Assembly (NCBI GenBank): GCA_021827985.1
Contig: JAKATL010000005.1
Span: 51,451 to 115,450, forward strand
Source: a bacterium
GTDB lineage: Bacteria > Chloroflexota > Dormibacteria > Aeolococcales > Bog-877
DNA: 64,000 bases
Reading direction: 5' to 3'
Shown here: in pieces, positions 35,481-43,304 of the stretch
Numbering within the stretch: position 1 is the stretch's first letter
Layout: each line of letters opens with the position of its first letter
The notes under the pieces: model-generated
Told to the model about the DNA's origin: nothing
The model's input: only the letters and a program-made list of their open reading frames with translations
The model's database searches: none
Program-made: the position numbers and the translations under genes

Positions 35481-36707
35481 CTAACGCCGCAGACTGAACC
35501 GGTGGCCGGCCTGGGGCTTGGACTCCAGCTTGATCTCTGACGATGGCTCGGCCGCCGGATCCAGGCTCCGGGCCAGAGCCTTGAAGAGTGAGGTGATCTC
35601 GGCTTCCGGGTTGCCCACCACGACGGGCACCGCCCGGTGGATGGAACCACCCACCAGCCGCGGCTCAGAGGGCAGCTGCACCCGGACCGGGAACTTCAGG
35701 TTGCGCTCGATGCTGGGGGAGTCGTAGACGGCGTGGGCGTCGTGCCCATTGATCACCACCACGATCCGTTCGCGCTCCACCCGGAGCGACTCCAGGGTCT
35801 TCAGCATGAGGCGGGTGTCCTTTATGGCCGGGATGGTGAGCTGGCCGACGACCACGATCCGGTCGGCGGCGTCGACAACTTCCAGGGCAGCTTCCGACAG
35901 CTGGCTGGCCGTGTCGACCACGACCCAGTCAAACTCTCGTCGCAATATGTCGACGATGGAGCGGACGTGCTCGGCCCGCACCAGGTCCCCGTACTCCGGG
36001 CTGAAGGGGCCGAGCAGCACCCGCAGCCCCAGCGGGCCGTCCGCCAGCACGTCGTCCACGAACTCCCAGTCGGGCTGGGAATCGCCGTCCACCAGCTCGG
36101 TGATGGTCTTGGCGTGGTCCAGGTTGAGCATGACACCGACGTCCCCGAACTGCAGGTCCAGGTCGACCAGGCACACCCTGGTGGACGTCTCGGCCCGGAG
36201 CGCCAGCGCCAGGTTGACGGCCACCACGCTCTTGCCGCTTCCGCCCTTGCCGCTCAGCACGGTCACCAGCCTGCCCCGGGAGGGCGGCTGCTCGCCCTCG
36301 GCCCCGGCCGCAGCCTTGGGGAGGTAGGCGCCCTTCTTGGCCTCCAGCTCGTAGACCCGGCGGATGCTGGCCACCAGCTCATCCCCGGTGAACGGCTTGA
36401 TGAGGAACTCCCGGGCCCCGGACTGCATCGCCCGGCGCAGGTAGTCGCGCTCCCCCTGGACCGACATGATCACCACCGGGCACTGGGGCAGCTCCACCGC
36501 CAGCTGCTCGGTGGCGGCGATCCCGTCCATGCCCGGCATGTTGACGTCCATCAACACCACGTGGGGCTGGAGCCGGCGGGTCACCTCGAGCCCCTGCTTG
36601 CCGTCCGCGGCATCCCCGACCACCTCGATGTCCTCCTCGAAGGAGAGGAGCTTCTTGAGGTTCTCCCGGGTGGAAGGGATGTCGTCCACCACCACCACCC
36701 GGATCAT
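35481..36707 (-). CDS. cpaE: CpaE/TadZ-like protein: response-regulator receiver plus ParA/MinD ATPase
   Basis: 408 residues. N-terminal receiver domain with acidic pair D8-D9, phospho-acceptor D54 in LMDVNMPGMDG, S82 and K104 (FLIKPF): a complete, phosphorylatable set. Then a linker and a MinD/ParA-type ATPase with deviant Walker A SGKGGSGKS (152-160), DLDLQFGDVGVML and WVVVDTASQLSE. CpaE/TadZ positions the Tad machine in the cell. ATG 36707; 55 nt after cpaB. The intact receiver suggests control by a histidine kinase elsewhere. Confidence 0.9.
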   Translation of the reverse strand: MIRVVVVDDIPSTRENLKKLLSFEEDIEVVGDAADGKQGLEVTRRLQPHVVLMDVNMPGMDGIAATEQLAVELPQCPVVIMSVQGERDYLRRAMQSGAREFLIKPFTGDELVASIRRVYELEAKKGAYLPKAAAGAEGEQPPSRGRLVTVLSGKGGSGKSVVAVNLALALRAETSTRVCLVDLDLQFGDVGVMLNLDHAKTITELVDGDSQPDWEFVDDVLADGPLGLRVLLGPFSPEYGDLVRAEHVRSIVDILRREFDWVVVDTASQLSEAALEVVDAADRIVVVGQLTIPAIKDTRLMLKTLESLRVERERIVVVINGHDAHAVYDSPSIERNLKFPVRVQLPSEPRLVGGSIHRAVPVVVGNPEAEITSLFKALARSLDPAAEPSSEIKLESKPQAGHRFSLRR

Positions 36708-36762
36708 GCCGGGACCCCGAGCTTGAGGCGACCCACCGGACTTCCTTCCCTTGACCCTCCGC

Positions 36763-37917
36763 TCAACCGATGTTGAGGCCGAAGAGGTTCTGCAGCATCT
36801 GCGGGCTGCCCTGGCTCACCGAGCTGTTGGAGGCCGACCCGGCCGCGGTGGCGCCGCAGTAGAGCACGGCCTGGTCCGACTGCACCAGGTTCTGGGCCTG
36901 GATCAGCGCGAACTGGTCCTGGGCCAGGGTGGCGGCGTCGGCCAGCACCAGCTGCTTGGCGGTCGTCTCGTTGGCACTGCCGGAGGGCAGCGACTGCAGG
37001 GTGGTGTTGTCCTTGTTGTACTGCTTCTGGGCCTCGGAGTAGGTCTTGCTGGCCGCGGCCACGGACTGCTGAGCCTGCTGCAGGTCCTCCTGGATGATGG
37101 GGTTCACCGAGCTCCCCGGGGTGCAGGCCTGGTTGTAGTTGTCTGCGGGGGAGATGGTGGTGGGAATGTAGCCGTGGCCGTAGTCGGCGGCTGAGCGCAG
37201 CGCCACTGTGTAGATGGCCCCGTCCTTCTCCAGCTCCTCGATCCCCAGCGCCTGGCTGCGGGTCACCTGGAGGACCACCAGCCCACCGCCAGCGGACGAG
37301 GCCGCCTGACCGGTGGTGGAGGGGCTGCCGATGCCGAGGACCAGCAGGTCCTGGTAGGTGAAGCCCACGTTGCCGTTCGAGCCGGTGGAGATGAAGTCGA
37401 TCCGGTCACCCGCCTGGAGGTAGCCCGCCACCGCCTGCTGTGAGGTGAGCGGTATGGCGATGGCCACGTCCCCGGGTGGGAGGTTCAGGCTGCCGAACGA
37501 CGGCGTCTGGGTCACCTTGTTGGGCGACACCAGGGTGCCCGTGATCACCGTGTTGGCGGCGATCGGAACCACCGCGTAGTAGTCCAGGGTGGTCGAGGTG
37601 GTGGCCGGCTGGCTCACCGAGAGACCGTTGCTTTCGGAGCAGGCGGCACCCACCAGCGTCTGACAGGAGGTGTAGGCGTTGGCCGGGAGCAGCCCCTTGA
37701 TCCGGGTCAGCTCCAGCATCCCCGGGGTGATGAGCGTCCCGCTGGGGATGGACACCCTCGCCACCACCACCAGGCTCCCGTTGGCCGGGATGACCGGCTT
37801 GGGGGGAGTGGCGCTGGCGCGGGTGAAGTAGTACGCGAGCCCGAAGGCCGCGATAGCGCAGATCAGCCCGACGGCGATCCAGACCTGATTGACCCGTCCT
37901 TTCAAATCGGTCGACAC
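36763..37917 (-). CDS. cpaB: Tad pilus assembly protein CpaB/RcpC (SAF domain)
   Basis: 384 residues: N-terminal membrane anchor (about 11-30), then a SAF-like domain (VVVARVSIPSGTLITPGML) and the RcpC domain (GDVAIAIPLTSQQAVAGYLQ, AGDRIDFI). A long C-terminal region with a coiled-coil-like stretch (EDLQQAQQSVAAASKTYSEA) is unusual for CpaB and may replace secretin contacts. GTG 37917 with GGAGG 9 nt upstream. Normally CpaB works with the secretin CpaC/RcpA, which is absent here. Confidence 0.87.
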   Translation of the reverse strand: MSTDLKGRVNQVWIAVGLICAIAAFGLAYYFTRASATPPKPVIPANGSLVVVARVSIPSGTLITPGMLELTRIKGLLPANAYTSCQTLVGAACSESNGLSVSQPATTSTTLDYYAVVPIAANTVITGTLVSPNKVTQTPSFGSLNLPPGDVAIAIPLTSQQAVAGYLQAGDRIDFISTGSNGNVGFTYQDLLVLGIGSPSTTGQAASSAGGGLVVLQVTRSQALGIEELEKDGAIYTVALRSAADYGHGYIPTTISPADNYNQACTPGSSVNPIIQEDLQQAQQSVAAASKTYSEAQKQYNKDNTTLQSLPSGSANETTAKQLVLADAATLAQDQFALIQAQNLVQSDQAVLYCGATAAGSASNSSVSQGSPQMLQNLFGLNIG

Positions 37918-37966
37918 CGTGGATAACCTCCGAGTTAAGACGCCGGCGGGGCCGGCTGGGGGAAGT

Positions 37967-37997
37967 GGGCGCGCGGCGGCCCGGCCGCCGCGCGCCC
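37967..37997 (-). terminator. Perfect 15-bp GC hairpin between flp and cpaB
   Basis: GGGCGCGCGGCGGCC and its exact complement flank a single base. On the minus-strand mRNA this 15-bp stem begins 15 nt after the flp stop. There is no U-run, so it may act as a 3' stabiliser for flp mRNA or a partial terminator, lowering cpaB and downstream genes relative to pilin. Confidence 0.7.
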
Positions 37998-38011
37998 CTG
38001 GGACCTAGGGG

Positions 38012-38212
38012 TTACTGAAGCCCGTTCTGGATGTTGTTGAAGACGTCGCTGACCCGGTGACCGACGATGGCCAGGACAACGATCACGACGATGGCGATGA
38101 GTACCAGAATCAGGGCGTATTCGACCATACCCTGCCCCTCTTCCTCCGAGTCACGGCTGGCCAGCGCCTCAGTGAGGCGGTTGCGCAGCCGCAGATACCA
38201 AGAACTCAGCAT
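38012..38212 (-). CDS. flp: Flp/Fap-type pilin
   Basis: 66 residues, below the length of many ORF cut-offs. The motif EEEGQGMVEYALILVLIAIV is the type IVb prepilin signature: Gly cleavage site, Glu at +5 of the mature protein (GMVEYAL) and a hydrophobic helix, followed by a short tail ending FNNIQNGLQ. ATG 38212 has GGAAAGG immediately upstream; the longer open frame to 38554 is not supported. First gene of the Tad operon. The matching prepilin peptidase is not in the window. Confidence 0.93.
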   Translation of the reverse strand: MLSSWYLRLRNRLTEALASRDSEEEGQGMVEYALILVLIAIVVIVVLAIVGHRVSDVFNNIQNGLQ

Positions 38213-38245
38213 ACCTTTCCGATTCCTCCAGTTCCGATCTCCCTT

Positions 38246-38265
38246 CCGGGGCTTAATCACCCCGG
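38246..38265 (-). promoter_or_regulatory. Hairpin in the flp leader
   Basis: CCGGGG and CCCCGG (6 bp) enclose TGATTAAG on the minus-strand transcript, 34 nt before the flp start codon and clear of its ribosome site. Could stabilise the mRNA; not matched to a known riboswitch. Confidence 0.35.
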
Positions 38266-38285
38266 GCCTAGCTATGGCAGGGCGC

Positions 38286-38305
38286 AGTATAGAGTGGTAT
38301 CCACT
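38286..38305 (-). promoter_or_regulatory. Candidate flp promoter -10 with overlapping operator-like palindrome
   Basis: Minus strand TATACT (38286-38291) resembles a -10 box and lies 75 nt before flp. Immediately upstream is the palindrome AGTGG-ATA-CCACT (38293-38305), well placed for a regulator. A -35 box is not evident, which would fit an activator-dependent promoter. Confidence 0.35.
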
Positions 38306-38364
38306 GCCAGCCGTGTCACCACCCGGTAACGGTGCCGTGAACCGCGGTTGCTTCGGAGTCCGGC

Positions 38365-39528
38365 TCAGCCGGCCCGGCCCTGGATCAGCTGCTGCAGGGC
38401 CCGCAGGTAGGTCGCGCCGTAGTTCACACTGGGCTGGAGGTAGGTGTTCTCCTCGTACTCGTTCCAGCTGATCCCGAACCACGCCTGGGGGTGGCTCTGG
38501 GAGTTGACGCTCCACACCTTGTCCAGCGTCTGGAGCCCGTCCCGGGGCACGCACGAGCCGCCCACCAGCTGCTTGTCATAGCCGGCGATGAAGGGGGAGA
38601 ACCAGCTCTTGCCGTTGCTGTGCACCTCAGCTCCCAGGGTCTGGATGTCGGTAGCCGCGTTGGAGTTGGTCCAGGGGTTCTCGGACGACCAGTAGTAGGA
38701 GGTGGCGTCGAGGTAGGGGGCATCCCGCGCCCAGCTGCCGGCCGTCTCGTCGCCGATGAGGTACTCCCTCCCCCCCTCCGCGTTCCAGATGGCGGCAACG
38801 GTGGTCACCGGGTACTTGCGGCTGTCCATGATCATCACCATCGGGCGCGCACTGAACGAGTTGCGGAAGGCGGGGTTGTCACCGTAGGTGCGGTAGAAGT
38901 AGGAGAGGTCGGCGACGATCGCCGCCGCCGGACGGTGGTAATTCCCGAACGCTGACATCGCCAGGGCGAGGTGGAAGGGGTGCTGGGGATGGGCGGCGTC
39001 ATAGGTGTCCACCGCCCGCACCAGAAGCTGAAGGCGCAGGTTGTACCCTGAGGAGCGGGTCGTCTGGCTCGGGCTGCCGGTGCCCTGCCAGCTGGCCAGG
39101 AAGCCCGTGACCCCCGCCGCCGCTGCCTGCTCGATCTGGGGCAGGTAGACCGGACCCTGGTTCTGGTTGTACAGGCCGACTTGAGGCACGTCCACGATGG
39201 TCGCCCCGGAGTACCTGGCCACCGGGTTGCAGCCCACTGGGTTGGTCGTGCCCGGGGAGACGGGCGGGCTGGCCGTGTACGGGTAGTTCGGACCCAGTTT
39301 GGACTGCCAGTGACCGGGGGTCCACCAGAGGTAGTAGTAGAGGTACACCTGCGGCGTCGAACCCGTCGGAGTGGGGGCCGGCGTCGTACTCGCCGGGCTC
39401 GGGGCGGGTCGCCCCTTCCTGGGGGGCGAGCTCCGCGCTCCCGCCTCTCTCAGGGCCACCAGCGTCCCGACCGCCAGCACCGACACGGCGAGCAGCGCCA
39501 CGGCGGTCACGACCAGCCGGAGCCGCAT
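38365..39528 (-). CDS. Membrane-anchored or secreted glycoside hydrolase-like protein (GH99-like)
   Basis: About 387 residues: N-terminal signal anchor (3-27), Ser/Pro/Thr-rich linker, then a barrel-like domain. YYYLWWTPGHWQ at its start, QIEQAAAAGVTGFLASWQG in the middle and GISWNEYEENTYLQPSVNYG at the end resemble the GH99/GH71-type WNEWxEGTxxEPS pattern, in which the acidic residues are catalytic. Assignment to a family is tentative. ATG 39528 chosen over GTG 39531. It follows flp by 152 nt on the same strand only by position (it lies upstream in transcription), so it may be transcribed into the flp promoter. Confidence 0.6.
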   Translation of the reverse strand: MRLRLVVTAVALLAVSVLAVGTLVALREAGARSSPPRKGRPAPSPASTTPAPTPTGSTPQVYLYYYLWWTPGHWQSKLGPNYPYTASPPVSPGTTNPVGCNPVARYSGATIVDVPQVGLYNQNQGPVYLPQIEQAAAAGVTGFLASWQGTGSPSQTTRSSGYNLRLQLLVRAVDTYDAAHPQHPFHLALAMSAFGNYHRPAAAIVADLSYFYRTYGDNPAFRNSFSARPMVMIMDSRKYPVTTVAAIWNAEGGREYLIGDETAGSWARDAPYLDATSYYWSSENPWTNSNAATDIQTLGAEVHSNGKSWFSPFIAGYDKQLVGGSCVPRDGLQTLDKVWSVNSQSHPQAWFGISWNEYEENTYLQPSVNYGATYLRALQQLIQGRAG

Positions 39529-39531
39529 CAC

Positions 39532-39842
39532 CGCGCGTCCGACGCCGACCGCCTTCCCAGTGCGGCCCGGCGCCTGCCGCTTAACCTCGCGTTAGTGTTC
39601 CCATAGCACCCCCTTATCCGGCGAGCGAGCAGACTGATCTCATGAGGCCTGGGGTCCAAAGGAAGCCGAGGGGTCGCCGACCTTGCAGTTTTCAGTTGGG
39701 GCGGTGACGAACCCATCACGTGATCGTCGCCCCTCCGTGGCCCCAAAGCGGCCGCTGAGGGCGCACCCTGGTGCCGTCGCGGGATCCAGTCCCCCAGATG
39801 ACTGCCCCCGCGCGAGATTCCGCCTGCAGTAGGAGGGCGACA
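39532..39842. other. Divergent intergenic region with bulged hairpin around ATCACGTGAT
   Basis: 311 nt between the glycosidase-like gene and the zinc-ribbon gene. It holds the 10-nt palindrome ATCACGTGAT (39715-39724) inside a larger structure: GGGGC plus GACGA (39698-39710, with a 3-nt bulge) can pair with TCGTCGCCCC (39724-39733). No gene is supported in it. Confidence 0.4.
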
Positions 39843-40061
39843 GTGAAGCTTCGCAGACACTGGATGAACCTGACGGGAACGGCTGTGTGCCCGCGCTGCG
39901 GCGGCGCGGCGCCCGATGGCTTGGTGCTCGACTCAAGTGGCTCGGCCGCCTGCCTCACCTGCTCGATCCTGAAGGTCATGGGGCACCAGGAGATGAGCCT
40001 CACCCCGACGTCCAGCCGCCGCCGGGGCCTTGCTCCCGTGGGGGGCGGCCTCTCCCACTGA
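39843..40061 (+). CDS. Small zinc-ribbon protein, 72 residues
   Basis: CPRCGGAAPDG near the N-terminus and CLTC about 20 residues later form a CxxC...CxxC zinc ribbon. The GTG at 39843 is preceded by AGGAGGGCGACA, a near-perfect ribosome site 7 nt away, which supports real translation. The tail is basic. The only plus-strand gene between 24730 and 52411, converging on the phosphatase gene with an 18-nt gap. Function unknown; perhaps a nucleic-acid-binding regulator. Confidence 0.6.
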   Translation: MKLRRHWMNLTGTAVCPRCGGAAPDGLVLDSSGSAACLTCSILKVMGHQEMSLTPTSSRRRGLAPVGGGLSH

Positions 40062-40079
40062 CCCGCGCCTTCGGGCCGG

Positions 40080-43000
40080 TCACTGCCACCAGCCCACCAC
40101 GTCCACCACCAGGTCGGCGGATCCCTGGGGGATGTAGAAGTCCAGGGCACCGTCCGAGCCCAGGGTGGCCGTCACACCCACCGCCACCGTCTCGCCCGGG
40201 GACCAGTTGAGGTTGGAGGAAAGCGGCAGCGGGGCGAGGTCGGGGAACACGGTGAGGAACCCGGGCGCAGTGGTGTCGGTGATGGTCACGTTGAGGACCA
40301 CTGAGGTAGCGCTCGACGGTATCCCCCCCACTCCGGCCACCAGGAGGCGCAGCGGCGAGCCTCCGTGAAGGGTCTGCCCAGTGCAGGCATCCTGAAGCTG
40401 GGAGATGGCGGTGGACCGGGTGTCGCAGATCCGGTAGGGAACCATGGGTGTGAAGTACACGGCATCGGCCGGAGGCGGCAAGGCGGAAAGGTAGTAGCCG
40501 GACACGTCCACCACCACGTCGGCACTCCCAGCGTTGTTGTAGATCTCCAGCTGCCCCAGGGTCGCCCCCGAGGTCGGGACCGCCACCACCACGTTGTTGG
40601 CCACCGTCTGCCCCGCCTGCCAGTTGAGGTTGGAGGCGATCGGCTGGGGGGCGGTGGCCGGCCAGACGCTTAGGAACGACGGCTGGGTGGTGTTGGTGGC
40701 AGTGACCGTCAGGTTGACCGCCACCGCTCCCGCGGGCGGCAGCGGGCCACCGGGTGAGGGTGCGGTGCCCGCCGCGGTGACGGTCAGGGTGGAGTTCGGG
40801 CCCAGCGTCCGCCCACTGCACTGGTTGAGTGGCTGGAATCCCGCCCTGGTGTCACAGATCCGGTAAGGGGTGACGGGGACGTAGACCGCCCCCGAGGTGT
40901 CGGTGGAGTCCATCCAGCCCTCCACGTCGATGACCACGTCGGCCTGCCCCTGGTCGTTGTACACGCTCACCGCTCCGGTCGGCCCCAGGTCCACGGTGAC
41001 CAGGTTGGCCACGGTCTGACCGGCCTGCCAGTTGAGGCTGGAGGAGAGCGGGGGTGACCCGCCAGCCGGCCAGACTGTGAGGTAGCTGGGTGCGGTGGTG
41101 TCGGTCGCGGTCACGTTGAGGACCGCCGCGGTGGCTCCGGCCGGAACGCCGCCCGAGGTGGCGCCGCTCGGATTGGTGCCGGCGATCTGGACGGTGAGGC
41201 TGCTCCCGGCGCCGAGGGTCTGGCCCTCACACTGCGTCAGGTTCACCCCACTGAGCTGGGATGGGTTGCCGGCCCGGGTGTCGCACACCCGGTACGGGGT
41301 GACCGGGTCGTAGGTGGCCGGCGCGGGTGCCCCCGGGACCACCGGGGCGGAGATTGGTGAGGGAGGACTCGTCCCCTGGGAGTTGGTCGCCACCACGGAG
41401 AAGGTGTACGAGGTCCCGTTGACGAGCCCGGTCAGGGTGTACTGCGGGTACACCGAGTGGATGTCGATGGGCGGCTGGGGCACTCCGTTGGCGTACGGGG
41501 TGACCACGTAATCGGTGGTCGCCGAGACGTCCTGGTTGGAAGGCATCGCCCAGCTGAGGCTGACCGCGGAGGGCTCGGCGACCCCCACCGGCTGGCCCGG
41601 CGGCTGGGGCACCTGGGCCCCGAAGGTGTAGGTCTGGACGTCGAAGGACTGGCCCTCGGCGTTGATCGGGGTGACCGTGACCTGGTCCCCCGCCACCGTC
41701 ACCTTGAGGAAGTTGAACACCTGGGCCTCGCTGGTGGGCACCGGCACTGAGGTTGCCACCCCCTGGCTGACCCCACAGCTGGAGCCCACCCCGGGGAGGG
41801 TGGTCGGATCCCAGCCCAGGGCGTACAGGGAGTTGATCCCCTGCACGTTGGCGCTGCAGCTGACCGCCGAGGGGATCCCCCCTCCCCCACCGGTCACGTA
41901 GCTGATCAGCTGGCCCGGGCCGGTGGGGTCGATGCGCTGGTAGGTGTGGGCGTGGGCGTTGAAGGCGATGTAGACCCCATTGTCGGAGAGCAGAGCCTCC
42001 AGGCTGCTCTGGGCGGGGTTGGGGTTCGCGGAGCTGTTCTGGAGGTAGGTGTCAGACGGCTGGCCGGAGTTGTCCGAGCGCAGCGGGTAGAAGAAGACTG
42101 CCATCTTGATGCCCCCGGGATGGGCCGCCAGGTCCTGCTTCAGCCAGGCGTACTCCGCCGAGTTCTGCTGCCACCTTTGCAGGTAGTCCATCTGGTACGG
42201 TCCGCCGGGTGCGGTGCCGGCGTTGCCGTAGGGCCAGGCCGCCTGGAGCACGTAGAGGCGGACGTTGCCCGACTGCACGGCGTACCAGTCGGTGGGATAG
42301 GTCGCCTGAAGGCTGCCCATGGTGGGCGGGTAGGTGACCGGGGCGGAGACGCCACCGCTGGCGGCAGCGGTCTGGGATTCGGGCCAGATGCGCAGGGGGT
42401 CCTCGGTGACCATGCCGTGGTCTCCGGCGGTGTAGTAGACCGGGATCCCTCCGGTCTGCGGCCAGTAGGAGGGACCGAAGAAGTTGCTCACCTCGGGGTC
42501 CGCCGAGTTGGCCCCCTGGAGCAGGTCCCCGTAACGGTTGTTGGTGTCAGAGGGATAGGCGACGTCCCCGGCCAGGACCACAAACCTGGCGCCCGACTGG
42601 CCGATCAGCTTGTCGATCGCCGCCTGGTAGGGGTTAGTGAAGTTGGGGTAGGGGGTGGTGGCGTTGGCCAGGTTCTCACCGGTGTCGCCCATGACGTCGA
42701 AGGTGAGGGGAGCTGTCGACGAGTTGTTGGGGGGGTCGAGGGTGGTGAAGGTCTGGTCCGGGTTGGAACCCAGGAGGTCGACGGGGGTCTTGTAGATCCC
42801 GACGTAGGTGTATCCGAAGGGGCGGTAGCAGTAGGTGGTGCCGGGGGCGAGCCCGGTCAGCACGACTGTCGACTGGTATTCGGTGCGGGTTACCGTTCCG
42901 GTGTTCACCTTGAACTCCAGTCCGGTCACCGTCGGCAGCGTGTTCTGGGACGGCACGGATAAAGGAAGGGAATCGGGCACTTTGGCCTGGTACCGGCCAC

Positions 43001-43304
43001 AGGCCCCCTCGGGTCCCCATTGCAGGTAGCCGAGGAGGTTGGGGGTACCGGCCACCGCGGGCATCGTGGCCCAGGTGATATCGACCGAGCTGTCGGTCAG
43101 GTCGGAGGCGTAGGGGGCGCGGGTGAGCATCGGGTTGTAGTTCCCGAAGGGGGTGACCGGCACCGGACCTCCCTGGGCGGAAACCGGCGGCAGCAAGGAG
43201 ACCGCGGCGGCGACCCCGGCCAGAACGGTAAGCCCGGCCAGCGACGCCCACCTCACCCGGGCAAGACCCGGCCGGCGGGCGCCCCGGGCGCTTCCGCCGC
43301 TCAC
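40080..43304 (-). CDS. Secreted purple-acid-phosphatase-like metallophosphoesterase with FN3 and three C-terminal repeats
   Basis: 1074 residues. Signal peptide (about 20-45), PAP N-terminal Ig-like domain (about 60-195), calcineurin-like metallophosphoesterase (200-480), FN3 domain (about 545-640), then three repeats of about 130 residues. Metal motifs: GDTG (208-211), GDVAY (248-252), GDHG (296-299, usual GNH[DE]), VFFYP (405-409, usual VxxH) and AHAH (452-455, usual GHxH). Two ligand positions of one metal site are therefore altered. GTG 43304 overlaps the preceding gene by 4 nt. Last gene of the seven-gene operon; would hydrolyse phosphoesters outside the cell if active. Confidence 0.8.
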   Translation of the reverse strand: MSGGSARGARRPGLARVRWASLAGLTVLAGVAAAVSLLPPVSAQGGPVPVTPFGNYNPMLTRAPYASDLTDSSVDITWATMPAVAGTPNLLGYLQWGPEGACGRYQAKVPDSLPLSVPSQNTLPTVTGLEFKVNTGTVTRTEYQSTVVLTGLAPGTTYCYRPFGYTYVGIYKTPVDLLGSNPDQTFTTLDPPNNSSTAPLTFDVMGDTGENLANATTPYPNFTNPYQAAIDKLIGQSGARFVVLAGDVAYPSDTNNRYGDLLQGANSADPEVSNFFGPSYWPQTGGIPVYYTAGDHGMVTEDPLRIWPESQTAAASGGVSAPVTYPPTMGSLQATYPTDWYAVQSGNVRLYVLQAAWPYGNAGTAPGGPYQMDYLQRWQQNSAEYAWLKQDLAAHPGGIKMAVFFYPLRSDNSGQPSDTYLQNSSANPNPAQSSLEALLSDNGVYIAFNAHAHTYQRIDPTGPGQLISYVTGGGGGIPSAVSCSANVQGINSLYALGWDPTTLPGVGSSCGVSQGVATSVPVPTSEAQVFNFLKVTVAGDQVTVTPINAEGQSFDVQTYTFGAQVPQPPGQPVGVAEPSAVSLSWAMPSNQDVSATTDYVVTPYANGVPQPPIDIHSVYPQYTLTGLVNGTSYTFSVVATNSQGTSPPSPISAPVVPGAPAPATYDPVTPYRVCDTRAGNPSQLSGVNLTQCEGQTLGAGSSLTVQIAGTNPSGATSGGVPAGATAAVLNVTATDTTAPSYLTVWPAGGSPPLSSSLNWQAGQTVANLVTVDLGPTGAVSVYNDQGQADVVIDVEGWMDSTDTSGAVYVPVTPYRICDTRAGFQPLNQCSGRTLGPNSTLTVTAAGTAPSPGGPLPPAGAVAVNLTVTATNTTQPSFLSVWPATAPQPIASNLNWQAGQTVANNVVVAVPTSGATLGQLEIYNNAGSADVVVDVSGYYLSALPPPADAVYFTPMVPYRICDTRSTAISQLQDACTGQTLHGGSPLRLLVAGVGGIPSSATSVVLNVTITDTTAPGFLTVFPDLAPLPLSSNLNWSPGETVAVGVTATLGSDGALDFYIPQGSADLVVDVVGWWQ
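40083..41312 (-). repeat. Three tandem domain repeats in the phosphatase C-terminus
   Basis: Each unit of about 415 nt begins with a PYR[IV]CDTR segment and ends with a V[DI]V[EVS]G[WY] segment: unit 1 about 40900-41312, unit 2 about 40470-40890, unit 3 about 40083-40460. LNWQAGQTVAN is shared by the first two and LNWSPGETVAV by the third. Such repeats end many secreted actinobacterial and Chloroflexota proteins and may attach to the cell surface. Confidence 0.85.

Noticed and set aside
38213..38364. Possible cyclic-di-GMP riboswitch in the flp leader
   Set aside because: Pilus genes are often so controlled, but the conserved core of GEMM-type aptamers is not found; only a simple hairpin and palindrome are present.
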